Notes under the pieces: model-generated
Told to the model about the DNA's origin: nothing
Databases searched by the model: none
The model's input: only the letters and a program-made list of their open reading frames with translations
Shown here: positions 22,792-32,444 of the stretch, one piece after another
Position numbering within the stretch: position 1 is the first letter of the stretch
How the letters are laid out: each line of letters begins with the position of its first letter
NCBI GenBank assembly: GCA_035495555.1
Contig: DATJFQ010000078.1
Span: 1-64,000, forward strand
Length of the DNA stretch: 64,000 bases
Direction of reading: 5' to 3'
DNA from: DATJFQ01 sp035495555
GTDB lineage: Bacteria; Acidobacteriota; Vicinamibacteria; Vicinamibacterales; 2-12-FULL-66-21
Program-made: the position numbers and the translations under genes

Positions 22792-24108
22792 TCACCAGCA
22801 GATGCCCCGGTATTCGGCCGGAATCCGTGCGCGGTCGACCTTCACCCGCACGAGATCCAGCACGACCTGGTCCGGTCGGGTGCGCGTCAACGCCTCGCTG
22901 AATTCCGGCGCGGAGTTGCCCACGACGAGCACGTCGGAGCGGTCCAGGACCTCGTCGAGGGTCTCGCACAAGAGCGACGACAGATGGGGGATCTGCGTGT
23001 TGATGTACTCCCGGTTGGCGCCGACCAGCCGCGCAATCGAGACGTTCTTGTCGTAAATCGCGAGCGCATATCCCTTGCCGAGCAGCGCCTCGGCGAGGAT
23101 GACGATCGGGCTCTCGCGCAGGTCGTCGGTGCCCGCCTTGAAACTGAATCCCAGCAGCCCCACGCGCTTGCGGCCGGTCTCGATCACCTCGTCGATCGCG
23201 TGCTGAATCTGCAGTTGATTGCTCGTGAGAATCGACTGAATCACGGGCATCTCGAGGTCGACTTCCTTCGCGCGATACTGCATCGCCCGAACGTCTTTCG
23301 GCAAACAGGAACCGCCGAACGCGAACCCCGGCTTCATGTAGTACGACGAGAGGTTCAGCTTTTCGTCCCGGCAGAAGATGTCCATGACCTCGTGGCTGTC
23401 GATCGTCAGCCGTTTGCAGAGATTGCCGACTTCGTTGGCGAAGGTGACCTTGAGCGCGTGCCACGTGTTGCTCGCGTACTTGATCATCTCGGCGGTCCGG
23501 ATCGTCGTCGCAACCACCGGCGCGTCGATGTGTGCGTACAGTGCCTGCGTCGGTTCCGCATCCGACTTGTAGTTGTGGCCGACCAGTGTCAGAGGCGGAT
23601 GACGGAAGTCGTCGATGGCGGTGCCCTCGCGCAGGAATTCGGGGTTGACGGCAACGCCGAATCCCGAGCCGTATTTCTTCCCCGACGTCCGCTCGAGCGC
23701 GGGGATCACGACTTCGTGCGTGGTGCCAGGGAGGACCGTGCTCCGGACGACCACGACGTGGTACGACTCCTTGTCGCGGAGCGCCTCGCCGATCTGCTCG
23801 GCCACCCGTTCGAGATAGGTGAGATCGAGGCTGCCGTTGCGCCGGCTCGGCGTGCCGACGCAGATGAGCGACAGGTCCGTCGACGCGACCGCGTCGTGCG
23901 TGCTCGTTGTCGCGCGCAGGCGGCCATTGGCGGCGTTGTCGCGGATGATGTCGTCCAGGCCTTTCTCGACGATCGGGCTCCGCCCCTCGTTCAGACTGTT
24001 GACCTTGTCCGGATTGACGTCGACACCGACCACCGTGTGGCCGTCGGCCGCAAACGACGCAGCAGACACGCTGCCGACATATCCCAGACCAAACACTGAC
24101 ACGTTCAT
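22792..24108 (-). CDS. Nucleotide-sugar 6-dehydrogenase, AlgD-like
   Basis: A 438-residue NAD-dependent dehydrogenase that oxidises C6 of a nucleotide sugar to a uronate. Rossmann motif FGLGYVG (6-12), LICVGTPS (81-88), NPEFLREGTA, and the catalytic Cys268 in GFAFGGSCLPKDVRAM, followed by GFSFKAGTDDLRESP. The GGSCLPKD form and the end EYRGICW are closest to GDP-mannose dehydrogenases, but UDP-glucose dehydrogenase cannot be excluded. GGAGGAT precedes the ATG. It is the last gene of the minus-strand operon and supplies the uronic-acid precursor for the polymer. Confidence 0.88.
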   Translation of the reverse strand: MNVSVFGLGYVGSVSAASFAADGHTVVGVDVNPDKVNSLNEGRSPIVEKGLDDIIRDNAANGRLRATTSTHDAVASTDLSLICVGTPSRRNGSLDLTYLERVAEQIGEALRDKESYHVVVVRSTVLPGTTHEVVIPALERTSGKKYGSGFGVAVNPEFLREGTAIDDFRHPPLTLVGHNYKSDAEPTQALYAHIDAPVVATTIRTAEMIKYASNTWHALKVTFANEVGNLCKRLTIDSHEVMDIFCRDEKLNLSSYYMKPGFAFGGSCLPKDVRAMQYRAKEVDLEMPVIQSILTSNQLQIQHAIDEVIETGRKRVGLLGFSFKAGTDDLRESPIVILAEALLGKGYALAIYDKNVSIARLVGANREYINTQIPHLSSLLCETLDEVLDRSDVLVVGNSAPEFSEALTRTRPDQVVLDLVRVKVDRARIPAEYRGICW

Positions 24109-24123
24109 CAGATCCTCCGTGCG

Positions 24124-25392
24124 TTACGGCAAACGGCTGACGGCGAAGGGCAAACCGCCGAGTGCGCTTCCAGCGCGCTCGCGTCGTGCCGCGCTCGCGA
24201 GCGCGTTTTCGAAATCCAGGGCGACAGCCGACCAGTCGTAGCGCTCGACGACCGATTGCCGCGCCTGCGCACCCATCGCCTGGCGCGCCGGCGCATCGCG
24301 AATCAGCCGGACCACCGCGTTCGCGAATCCGTCGGGGTCGTCCGCGACGGCGATGTCGACGCCGGGCCTGACCGGAAGGCCTTCGGCGCCGATCGTGGTC
24401 GACACGACGGCCTTGCCCATCGCCATGGCCTCGAAAATCTTGAGGCGCGTGCCGCCGCCGATCCGGAGGGGCACGACGTATACGCCGCCGCGGTGCACGT
24501 GCGGCCGGACATCGTCTACCCGTCCAGTGACCTCGACGCCGCGGTACTGCTCGGCGAGGCGGCGTACGGCCGGTGTTGGCGCGCGGCCGATGATGCTGAC
24601 CGTCGCATCGGGTTCCGCGGCCCGGATGCGCGGCAGGATCTCGCGGCAGAAGTACGTCATCGCGTCTTCGTTCGGCAGCCAGTCCATCGAACCGGTGAAC
24701 ACGAGATGCGCGCGCGACGGCGGCTCGCTCGACGGCGCGAAGTACGTCGTATCGACGCCGGTTTGTACGACGTGGACGGGCGCGTGAAGACTCCGGGCAT
24801 ACAGGCGTTCGAAGGTCCGGCGATCCGCCTCCGACACGGCGAGCACCAGATCGAACCGCGCAAGCGTGGTCTGCTCGAAACGCAACATCCGCCGCCACTG
24901 CTGCCGGAACAGCAGGCGCGAGACGACGTTGGACGCATTCTCGGCGTGCCGTCTCCAGATTTCCGCCTCGACGTTGTGCGTGAACAGCACACCGGGGCAC
25001 GGGAGCGCGTCCGGAAGGTTGACCGCCGGCGGCAGGAAATCGCAGACAACGGCGTCGAACTGCCGCTCACGCAGGAGCCGCTCGACCTGCTGCCGGTATG
25101 CGCCGGATCGATAGTTCGCCACGGCGTACGGCACGCGGTCGACGACGTATCGCGCCGCACGCGCGTAGAAAGCCGACGTGCCTTTTGGCTGCTCGGTCCT
25201 CGGCACCGTCAGCAGTTCGCGGCAGACGTCGCGCATCCCGTCACGCTCGGCGGCCGTTGCCGAAGCGTCTTCGAACGAGAGGTAGGTGATCTCGTGGCGG
25301 CGCGCCACGTGGCGCATCACGTGCCACGTACGAAGCTTGCCGCCCTTGTCCAGCGGGAGAAGCAGGCCCGCGTTCAGCCAGAGGAGCTTCAT
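24124..25392 (-). CDS. GT4-type glycosyltransferase (exosortase-locus type)
   Basis: A 422-residue GT-B glycosyltransferase. The N-terminus KLLWLNAGLLLPLDKGGKLR and FTHNVEAEIWRRHA match the sugar transferases commonly found in exosortase-A EPS loci. The C-terminal nucleotide-sugar domain has HLVFTGSMDWLPNEDA, then GGGTRLKIFEAMAMGKAVVSTTIGAEG (the E-x7-E-like region of GT4). It transfers a sugar from a nucleotide donor to the growing lipid-linked repeat at the cytoplasmic membrane. The ATG overlaps the stop of the upstream amidotransferase (ATGA). Confidence 0.88.
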   Translation of the reverse strand: MKLLWLNAGLLLPLDKGGKLRTWHVMRHVARRHEITYLSFEDASATAAERDGMRDVCRELLTVPRTEQPKGTSAFYARAARYVVDRVPYAVANYRSGAYRQQVERLLRERQFDAVVCDFLPPAVNLPDALPCPGVLFTHNVEAEIWRRHAENASNVVSRLLFRQQWRRMLRFEQTTLARFDLVLAVSEADRRTFERLYARSLHAPVHVVQTGVDTTYFAPSSEPPSRAHLVFTGSMDWLPNEDAMTYFCREILPRIRAAEPDATVSIIGRAPTPAVRRLAEQYRGVEVTGRVDDVRPHVHRGGVYVVPLRIGGGTRLKIFEAMAMGKAVVSTTIGAEGLPVRPGVDIAVADDPDGFANAVVRLIRDAPARQAMGAQARQSVVERYDWSAVALDFENALASAARRERAGSALGGLPFAVSRLP

Positions 25393-27365
25393 GCGACCGC
25401 TGCCTCCCTCGGGTGTCTGCCGTGCTGTTTCGCCGGTACTGTGGCCCCCGCGCCTTCGAGCGTCTGCACGCCTTCACCGTCGATGAACGTGCGGTACCAG
25501 AGTTCCAGGTTCAGCAGGCTCCAGAGCGCGTCCGCACCGTTCGCGCGGCCCGACGCGTGCGCATCGAGCAATGCGCCAACCGCACGCGTGTCAGTGATGC
25601 CGCGCTCCCGCGTACGGCGATCGAGCAGAACGTCCCGCAGCATCCCGTTGTGCGTGGACCCTGCCCAGATGCCGAAAGGCACAGGGAAGCCCATCTTGCG
25701 GCGCGCCAGAATCGCGGGCGGCAGGACCGAGGCCACGGCCTCCCGCAGGATCCATTTGGTCGTGAAGCCCCGAAGCTTCATGCGGTCCGGAAGGCCCGCC
25801 GCAAACTCGACGAGCGGATGATCGAGAAACGGCACGCGGCTCTCAATCGACGCTGCCATGCTCATCTGGTCCTGTTTCATCAGCAGTTCGACCAGGTACG
25901 TTTTCAAATCCGTGTACAGCAGCCGGTCGAGGACGGTGCTGTTGCCGTCTGGCGCGTCGAAGCACGCGCGTGATGACCCATACGCCCGCTCGGGCGTGGC
26001 CTGCGCGCGGAATGCCGGATCGAGCAGCGTACGCTGGCGGCGCAGTCCGATCGCGGCGAAGTTGTCGAAGAACATCGCTTCGGGCGTTCTCGGCATTGCC
26101 AGGAATGAGCGCGCCGCGTACCGGCCCAGCCGTCCCGGAAGCCGCGGGACGATCGTATTTGCCACGTACGAGCGGAATGCCTCCGGCGCCAGCGTCCACG
26201 CGGCGCCGCCCCGCCAGTTGGCGAGCGCCCGCGGATACTTGCCGTAGCCCGCGAGGAGTTCATCGCTGCCCTCGCCGGTCAGCACCACTTTCACGTGGTC
26301 GCGCGCAAGCCTGGAGACGAAATAGAGCGGAACGCTCGACGGATGCGCGATCGGCTCGTCCTCGTGCCAGACCAGCCGCGGAAGCGCGCCGAAGAAGTCG
26401 TTCGCGCCGATCACCACCTCGTGCGTCTCCGCGCCGATCGCTCGCGCCACCTGCCGCGCGTACTCCAGCTCACTGTAGGCGCGATCTTCGAACGCGACGG
26501 AGAACGTCTGCAGGGGGCGGTCGATCATCCCGGCCATGAGCGCGGCAATCGCACTGCTGTCCAGCCCGCCCGAGAGGAACATTCCGAGCGGCACGTCCGC
26601 CATCAGCCGCGTGCGGACTGCATCTTCCAGGCGTGCTCGAAACTCGCTGACGGCGTCCTTATCGGAAACCGCGGAGGCGGACGGCACGCCAATCGGAACG
26701 TCCCACCACTGCCGCGTGGCGACCGCGCCGTTTTCGAACACGAGCACATGCCCCGGCAGCAACCGGTGCACGCCGCGAAACATGGTTTCGCTTCCCGACA
26801 AGTACCGCGTGCTCAGGAGTTCGGGGATGCCCTCCTCGTTCGCCTCCGCTTTGACCAGCCCGCTCGCGAGGATCGACTTGATCTCGGAACCAAAGAGGAG
26901 GCGGCCGCCGGCAAGCGCCCAGTACAGCGGCTTGATGCCCAGACGATCGCGCGCGAGCAGCAGCCGCCGCTTCGTGCGGTCCCAGACGGCAAACGCGAAC
27001 ATCCCGCGGAAGCGCTCGACGCACGCGTCTCCCCACTGCTCGTATGCGTGGACGATCGACTCCGTGTCGCAGCGCGATCGGTATCGGTGTCCGGCAGCGC
27101 TCAATTGGTCGCGAAGTTGCGCGTGGTTGTAGATCTCGCCGTTGAAGACAATCCAGACCGAGTCGTCTTCGTTCGCCAGCGGTTGGTGCCCGGCTGCGAG
27201 ATCGACGATGCTGAGCCGCCGGTGTGCGAGGCCGGCGTGCGGATCGACGTACAGCCCCGCGTCGTCCGGCCCGCGGTGCGCGATGATGTCGCGCATCTGC
27301 GCCAGCCGCGCGGCTTCCTCCGGCGGCAGACCATCGGGTGCCACGATTCCGGCAATGCCGCACAT
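25389..27365 (-). CDS. Asparagine-synthase-like amidotransferase (copy 1)
   Basis: A 658-residue class II glutamine amidotransferase fused to an asparagine-synthetase domain. The N-terminal nucleophile is Cys2 (MCGIAGIV), with HRRLSIVDL, FNGEIYN and RDRLGIKPLYW following. The synthetase half has the PP-loop GMFLSGGLDSSAI (about 253-265) and LTGEGSDELLAGY. In EPS loci such proteins (exosortase-associated amidotransferases; WbpS in O-antigen) are believed to amidate uronic-acid carboxyls rather than make free asparagine. One base separates it from copy 2. C-terminus: MDEGVQT-type tail of low complexity. Confidence 0.9.
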   Translation of the reverse strand: MCGIAGIVAPDGLPPEEAARLAQMRDIIAHRGPDDAGLYVDPHAGLAHRRLSIVDLAAGHQPLANEDDSVWIVFNGEIYNHAQLRDQLSAAGHRYRSRCDTESIVHAYEQWGDACVERFRGMFAFAVWDRTKRRLLLARDRLGIKPLYWALAGGRLLFGSEIKSILASGLVKAEANEEGIPELLSTRYLSGSETMFRGVHRLLPGHVLVFENGAVATRQWWDVPIGVPSASAVSDKDAVSEFRARLEDAVRTRLMADVPLGMFLSGGLDSSAIAALMAGMIDRPLQTFSVAFEDRAYSELEYARQVARAIGAETHEVVIGANDFFGALPRLVWHEDEPIAHPSSVPLYFVSRLARDHVKVVLTGEGSDELLAGYGKYPRALANWRGGAAWTLAPEAFRSYVANTIVPRLPGRLGRYAARSFLAMPRTPEAMFFDNFAAIGLRRQRTLLDPAFRAQATPERAYGSSRACFDAPDGNSTVLDRLLYTDLKTYLVELLMKQDQMSMAASIESRVPFLDHPLVEFAAGLPDRMKLRGFTTKWILREAVASVLPPAILARRKMGFPVPFGIWAGSTHNGMLRDVLLDRRTRERGITDTRAVGALLDAHASGRANGADALWSLLNLELWYRTFIDGEGVQTLEGAGATVPAKQHGRHPREAAVA

Positions 27366-27366
27366 G

Positions 27367-29277
27367 CTACATGGCCTCCGCCAACCGCGTCTGTTCAGCG
27401 GGTGCGCGGTCCACGAACTGACGGAACCACAATTCGAGCATGATCAGTTGCCAGAGCCGATGGCGATGATCCGCGCGGCCGGTGCGATGTTCGGACCAGA
27501 GCCGCGCCACCTCGCGATCGTTGAAGAGCCCCCGATCGCGCAGCCGCCCATCGCCGAGCAGGCTGTCCGCGAGCGACGCGAGCGGCCCCTGCAGCCATTC
27601 GCCAATGGGCGCCTCGAAGCCGTGCTTTCGCCGCTCCACGATCTCGGGCGGCACGCGCCGCGTGAGGGCCTTGCGGAGCAGATATTTCGATCGGCCATCG
27701 CGCAGTTTCAGGGAGATCGGGACGGAGGCGGCGAACTCGAGCAGTTTGTGATCGAGGAGCGGCTCGCGTGCTTCCAGGGACACGGCCATGCTCATCCGAT
27801 CGACCTTCGTCAGGACGTCGTCGACCATATAGGTGTGGACATCCGTATAGAGCGCCCGATCCAGCGGATCGGCTGACGCGCAGCGGCGATAAATATCGCG
27901 GAAGGTGTCGAACGTGTCCGTGTTCGCGGTCGCCGTGGCGAAGTCCTTCGTGTACAGTCGCGACTTGGCATCGGGTTCGAACATGCCGTAGGCGTGCTTC
28001 AACGCGTAGGCATGCTCCGGCTCGTACGCCAGGTGGCGCAGCGCGCGTGCGCCTTTGACGCTGAGCGGCAGCGCCCGCCCAACCCAGCTCGCCGCCGTGC
28101 GTGCGGATCCGAGCGACGCGCGCAGCCGCTGCTCGACGCGTTCGATGCGGTGCCGCGAATACCCGGCCCAGAGTTCGTCGCCGCCGTCCCCGGAGAGCGC
28201 AACGGTGACGAGTTCGCGCGCGGCCTTCGAGACGTAGTAGGTAGGGACGGCAGACGAGTCCGCGAACGGCTCGTCGAAATGCCACGCGAGCTTCGGCAGC
28301 AGCGCGGCGACGTCCGGTGTCACGGTCCGTTCGTGAAACTCGCAACCCAGGTGCTCGGCGACGACGCGTGCGTGTGCCAGCTCGTCGTACGCCGCGTGGT
28401 TGAAGCCGACGGCGATCGTCACGGGGGGGCGCGGGCTCGTCTCGACCATGTAGGACACGACGGCGGTCGAATCGATGCCCCCCGACAGAAAGGCGCCGAG
28501 CGGGACGTCGCTGATCTGGCGGAGCGCCACGGATTCCCGCAGCAGCGCGTCGAGCTGCTCGAGATATTCGTCTTCGGTTGCCTCCCGGCCGCCGTTCCCG
28601 AACTCGAGATCCCAGTAGCGGAACGTCCGGACGCCGTTCTTCTCCGCGACGAGGACGTGCGCGGGCGGCAGCTTGTGGATGCCGCGATAGACCGTCATGG
28701 GCGCCGGGATGTAGAGCAGCGTCAGATAGGCATCGATCGCCTCGGGGCTCCACTCGCGCGGCACGTCAGGGTCTTCGACGAGCGCCTTGAGCTCCGATCC
28801 GAACACGACTCCGCATCCGGGCAGTGCTGCGTAGTAAAGGGGCTTGACGCCGAGCCGATCGCGGACGAGCACGAGCCGCCGCGCCCGGGCGTCCCAGATA
28901 GCGAAGGCGAACATCCCGCGGAACCGCTCAACGCAGTGCTCGCCCCACTCCTCGTATCCGTGAACGATGACTTCGGTATCGGACCCCGTGCGGAAACGAT
29001 GGCCCTTCGCTGCGAGTTCCGCGCGGACGTCGGCGAAGTTGTAGATCTCGCCGTTGAAGACCGTCCAGACGGTGCCGTCTTCGTTCGAGAGCGGCTGATC
29101 GCCCGTCGACAGATCGATGATGCTGAGCCGGCGATGCCCGAGTCCGATACCCGGGGCGACGTGAAAGCCCGAGGCGTCAGGTCCCCGGTGTGCGATCGCG
29201 TCGGTCATGGCTTCGAGCGTGCGCCGATGCACGGGCCGAAGCGGGTCGAAATTGAAACGGCCGGCGATTCCGCACAT
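27367..29277 (-). CDS. Asparagine-synthase-like amidotransferase (copy 2)
   Basis: A 636-residue paralogue of the neighbouring gene. Cys2 nucleophile (MCGIAGRF), HRRLSIIDLSTG, FNGEIYNFADV, RDRLGVKPLYY, the PP-loop GAFLSGGIDSTAV and SGDGGDELWAGYSRHR are all intact, so both glutaminase and ATP-dependent amidation sites look functional. It follows the GT4 gene by three bases and precedes copy 1 by one base. Having three such enzymes in one operon suggests different sugar acceptors or positions. Confidence 0.9.
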   Translation of the reverse strand: MCGIAGRFNFDPLRPVHRRTLEAMTDAIAHRGPDASGFHVAPGIGLGHRRLSIIDLSTGDQPLSNEDGTVWTVFNGEIYNFADVRAELAAKGHRFRTGSDTEVIVHGYEEWGEHCVERFRGMFAFAIWDARARRLVLVRDRLGVKPLYYAALPGCGVVFGSELKALVEDPDVPREWSPEAIDAYLTLLYIPAPMTVYRGIHKLPPAHVLVAEKNGVRTFRYWDLEFGNGGREATEDEYLEQLDALLRESVALRQISDVPLGAFLSGGIDSTAVVSYMVETSPRPPVTIAVGFNHAAYDELAHARVVAEHLGCEFHERTVTPDVAALLPKLAWHFDEPFADSSAVPTYYVSKAARELVTVALSGDGGDELWAGYSRHRIERVEQRLRASLGSARTAASWVGRALPLSVKGARALRHLAYEPEHAYALKHAYGMFEPDAKSRLYTKDFATATANTDTFDTFRDIYRRCASADPLDRALYTDVHTYMVDDVLTKVDRMSMAVSLEAREPLLDHKLLEFAASVPISLKLRDGRSKYLLRKALTRRVPPEIVERRKHGFEAPIGEWLQGPLASLADSLLGDGRLRDRGLFNDREVARLWSEHRTGRADHRHRLWQLIMLELWFRQFVDRAPAEQTRLAEAM

Positions 29278-29280
29278 GAC

Positions 29281-30441
29281 TCAGGCCGCGGCTCCCAGTG
29301 ACGGCACGCGGCGTCCGCGCGCTTCGAGTTCGGACATATACAGCGATTCGAATCCGCGCACCATGCGCTCGAACGAGTACCGTGCGGCCACGGCCTGGCG
29401 GGCCGCCGCGCCGATCCTCGCCGCACGCTGCGGTTCAGAGATCAGACGGTCGATGGCGTCGGCAAGCGCGGCACTGTCGCCCGCCGCGACGAGCAGCCCC
29501 GTACGCTCTGGCTCGATCAAGTCGAGCAACCCGCCCACGGCGCTCGCGACCACGGGAAGTCCGGCGGCCATCGCTTCAATCACGGCGTTTGGAAAGGCTT
29601 CCGACCGCGAGGGCAGCACGAACACATCGGCCTCGGCGAGCAGCGCGGCGACATCGTGTCGATGGCCCGTGAAGAGGACCGTCTGCTGGAGCCCGCGCGC
29701 GTTCACCATCGCTTCGAGCGCAGCACGTCGCGGACCGGCACCGACCAGCAGGAACTGCAGGTGCGGATGCCGCTCGCGCAGCCACGCGGCGGCGTCGATG
29801 AGCACCTCGTGTCCTTTCTCCTGGCGCAGATTTGCGACGGTGATCACCGTCCGAACGCCGTTGCGGGCGGCACGCGGGCTGAACTGATCTCCCTGTACGC
29901 CGTTCGCAATGACCTGGATGCGAGCCGGCCGCACCCCTTCGCGCACGAGCTGCTCGGCAGCCGCGGAGGAATTCGCGACGATCTTGTGAGCGAACCGGTA
30001 GGCCTGTCGCTGCAGCGCAATCTGGGCCGCGCTCTTGTCGGGTCGCAGTTCCCTGCGGCTCCCGATGCGAACGGGGACGCCGGCGAGCGCCGCCGCGGGC
30101 AGGGCAAACGTATTCGCGTACAGGTCGCACGTCTGCACGACGGCCAGGCGTTTGGCCCGGCACCAGGCGGCAAAGGCCGCGGCCTTCGCCATCGTGGCCG
30201 GGCGGGCGAAGCCGTGGATCGGAAACGCTGTCACGCGGGCGCTTGCGTGCGCCCGCTCGCGCCACGCCCCTTCGTCGTGGAAGCAGGCGATGTGGACGTC
30301 GAAGCGGCTTCTGTCCAGCCGCTCGGTCAGTTCGATCATCTGCCCTTCGGTCCCGCCGGGATGGAAGCTGGTGAGGAACACCGCGACCGGTATTTGTGGC
30401 GACAGCTTCACAGCCAGCAATCTCAGCAAGCGAAGTGCCAT
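29281..30441 (-). CDS. GT4-type glycosyltransferase
   Basis: A 386-residue GT-B enzyme. N-terminal domain: VAVFLTSFHPGGTEGQMIEL (acceptor side). C-terminal domain: VITVANLRQEKGHEVLIDA, LLVGAGPRR and LPSRSEAFPNAVIEAMAAGLPVVAS, which holds the conserved E-x7-E of GT4. It resembles exosortase-locus glycosyltransferases that add a hexose to the lipid-linked unit. ATG 30441 is used; an in-frame TTG at 30477 would add 12 residues but has no ribosome binding site. It lies between two amidotransferase genes. Confidence 0.88.
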   Translation of the reverse strand: MALRLLRLLAVKLSPQIPVAVFLTSFHPGGTEGQMIELTERLDRSRFDVHIACFHDEGAWRERAHASARVTAFPIHGFARPATMAKAAAFAAWCRAKRLAVVQTCDLYANTFALPAAALAGVPVRIGSRRELRPDKSAAQIALQRQAYRFAHKIVANSSAAAEQLVREGVRPARIQVIANGVQGDQFSPRAARNGVRTVITVANLRQEKGHEVLIDAAAWLRERHPHLQFLLVGAGPRRAALEAMVNARGLQQTVLFTGHRHDVAALLAEADVFVLPSRSEAFPNAVIEAMAAGLPVVASAVGGLLDLIEPERTGLLVAAGDSAALADAIDRLISEPQRAARIGAAARQAVAARYSFERMVRGFESLYMSELEARGRRVPSLGAAA

Positions 30442-30497
30442 GCAGCCGAGAGGCAGCAGTAGGAATTTTCTTGGCAAATTTCGCCCAGCGGCGAAAC

Positions 30498-32444
30498 TCA
30501 GCGGATGGATGGGAACGCCGCTTCACGCAGGTGGGCATCTCCGGATCCCGTCGACGCGCCGTCGAGGTACTCACGGTGCCACAGCTCGAAAACCAGCAAC
30601 TGCCAGAGGCGCAGCGAATGATCGCGACGTCCGCTCAGATGTTCGCGGATGAGCCGGTCGACGACGGCGGAATCGAAATAACCCCGCTGCCGTGCGCGGG
30701 CGGACGTGAGCACATCGGAAAAGACGTTCGTCAGACCGCCGCGGAACCAGCCGCCAAGCGGTACGCCGAAGCCTTGCTTGCGGCGCTCGAGGATTGAGGG
30801 CGGCAGCATCGGACGCAGGACGTTCTTGAGCACGTGCTTTCCCGTCGCCCCTTTGATCTTGAACCGCGCCGGCAGCGTCGCCGCAAAGTCGATCACTTCG
30901 TTGTCGAGCAGCGGAACACGCGATTCGATCGAGTGCGCCATGCTCATGCGGTCCACTTTCGTCAGCACGTCCTCCGGCAGGTAGGTCTCGAAGTCGAACC
31001 GCATCATCCGGCTCTGCAGAGGCAGCGCCGCGAAGCGGGCGAACCGCGCAGCGAGCGTCTGCTCGGCCGATCCGGTCAGCCGCCGTTGCGCGTCGCCGGA
31101 ATACAGCGCGAGGCGTTCGTCTGGTTGAAAGAACGCGATCGAATCCAGGTACCGGCCCTGGTCGTCCTGTGACACGTGACGCAACAGCGCTTTCCCCGGG
31201 ACGCCGTGCGGCAGATGCGGCCACGCGAGCGCGGCGAGGTGCCGGAGGCCCGGCACGGGAATGCGATCGAACTGCGCCACGTGCTTCGGCGGGAAGTAGC
31301 GGTCGTACCCGCCGAACAGCTCGTCGCCGCCGTCCCCGGAGAGCACCACCGTGACGTGCTGCCGCGCGATTTCCGACACGTACCATGTCGGGATCGCCGA
31401 CGCGTCCGCGAACGGTTCGTCGAAATGCCACACGACGCGATCCAGAATCGAGAGCGCGTCCGGACGAACCACGAATTCGTGGTGGTCGGTGCCGAAGTGC
31501 CGCGCGACGAGCCGCGCGTGCTCCAGCTCGTCGAATGCCGGATCGTCGAAGCCGATCGAAAACGTCTGGACCGGGCGCGACGACGCCCGCGCCATGAAGC
31601 CGACGACGGCAGACGAGTCGACGCCTCCGGAGAGGAACGCGCCGAGCGGCACGTCGCTGACCATGTGGGCCTGCACCGCGTCGGCCAGCACACGCTCGAG
31701 CGCCTCGGTTGCCTCGCGCTCGTCGCCCCTGAACGATTCCGCTGCCGAGACCTTCCAGTACTGGCGTACGACCGGTTGGCCGTCCTGCCAGCGGAGGTAG
31801 TGCCCCGGCGGCAGCTTGCGCACGCCTTCGAAGATGGAGCCGTCGCGCGGCGTATAGAGAAACGCGAGATAGTGATCGAGCGCCTCGAGATTCAGCCGCG
31901 GCTCGAAGGCGCGCGCCGCGATGAGCGATTTGATTTCGCTGCCGAACGCCAGGCGACCCTCGGCTTCGACGTAGTACAGCGGTTTGATCCCCGCGCGATC
32001 GCGCGCGAGAAACAGCGTGCGCGTCCTGCGATCCCACAGCGCGATCCCGAACATGCCGCGCAGCCGGGCGAACGCGTCCTCACCCCACTCCTCGTACGCG
32101 TGCACGATCGATTCGGTGTCGCTGGCCGTTGCGAATACGTGTCCGCGGTTCTCCAGCTCCGTCCGCAGCTCGCGATAGTTGTAGATCTCTCCGTTGAAGA
32201 CGATCCAGACGGTGCCGGTCTCGTTGTGAATGGGCTGGCGTCCGCCTGCCAGGTCGATGATGCTCAAGCGCCGCATGCCGAGGCCGACGCCTGCTTCCAC
32301 GTGGATGCCTTCGTCGTCCGGCCCACGGTGGCGGATCACGTCGCACATGCGGTGGACGAGCCCGAATTCCGCGTCGAGTCTCGCCGGAACGGCGGTGTCC
32401 GTCTCGAACCGTGCCGCGTCGACGAATCCAGCTATGCCACACAT
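30498..32444 (-). CDS. Asparagine-synthase-like amidotransferase (copy 3)
   Basis: A 648-residue enzyme with Cys2 (MCGIAGFV), HRGPDDEGIHVEAG, RRLSIIDLAGG, FNGEIYNYRELR, the PP-loop GAFLSGGVDSSAV and LSGDGGDELFGGYDRY. The frame is open upstream into the lyase gene, but only this ATG gives the obligatory MCG start. It overlaps the lyase stop by one base (TGATG). Probably amidates a uronic acid in the polysaccharide unit using glutamine and ATP. Copies 2 and 3 look more alike to me than either is to copy 1; that is an impression, not a measurement. Confidence 0.9.
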   Translation of the reverse strand: MCGIAGFVDAARFETDTAVPARLDAEFGLVHRMCDVIRHRGPDDEGIHVEAGVGLGMRRLSIIDLAGGRQPIHNETGTVWIVFNGEIYNYRELRTELENRGHVFATASDTESIVHAYEEWGEDAFARLRGMFGIALWDRRTRTLFLARDRAGIKPLYYVEAEGRLAFGSEIKSLIAARAFEPRLNLEALDHYLAFLYTPRDGSIFEGVRKLPPGHYLRWQDGQPVVRQYWKVSAAESFRGDEREATEALERVLADAVQAHMVSDVPLGAFLSGGVDSSAVVGFMARASSRPVQTFSIGFDDPAFDELEHARLVARHFGTDHHEFVVRPDALSILDRVVWHFDEPFADASAIPTWYVSEIARQHVTVVLSGDGGDELFGGYDRYFPPKHVAQFDRIPVPGLRHLAALAWPHLPHGVPGKALLRHVSQDDQGRYLDSIAFFQPDERLALYSGDAQRRLTGSAEQTLAARFARFAALPLQSRMMRFDFETYLPEDVLTKVDRMSMAHSIESRVPLLDNEVIDFAATLPARFKIKGATGKHVLKNVLRPMLPPSILERRKQGFGVPLGGWFRGGLTNVFSDVLTSARARQRGYFDSAVVDRLIREHLSGRRDHSLRLWQLLVFELWHREYLDGASTGSGDAHLREAAFPSIR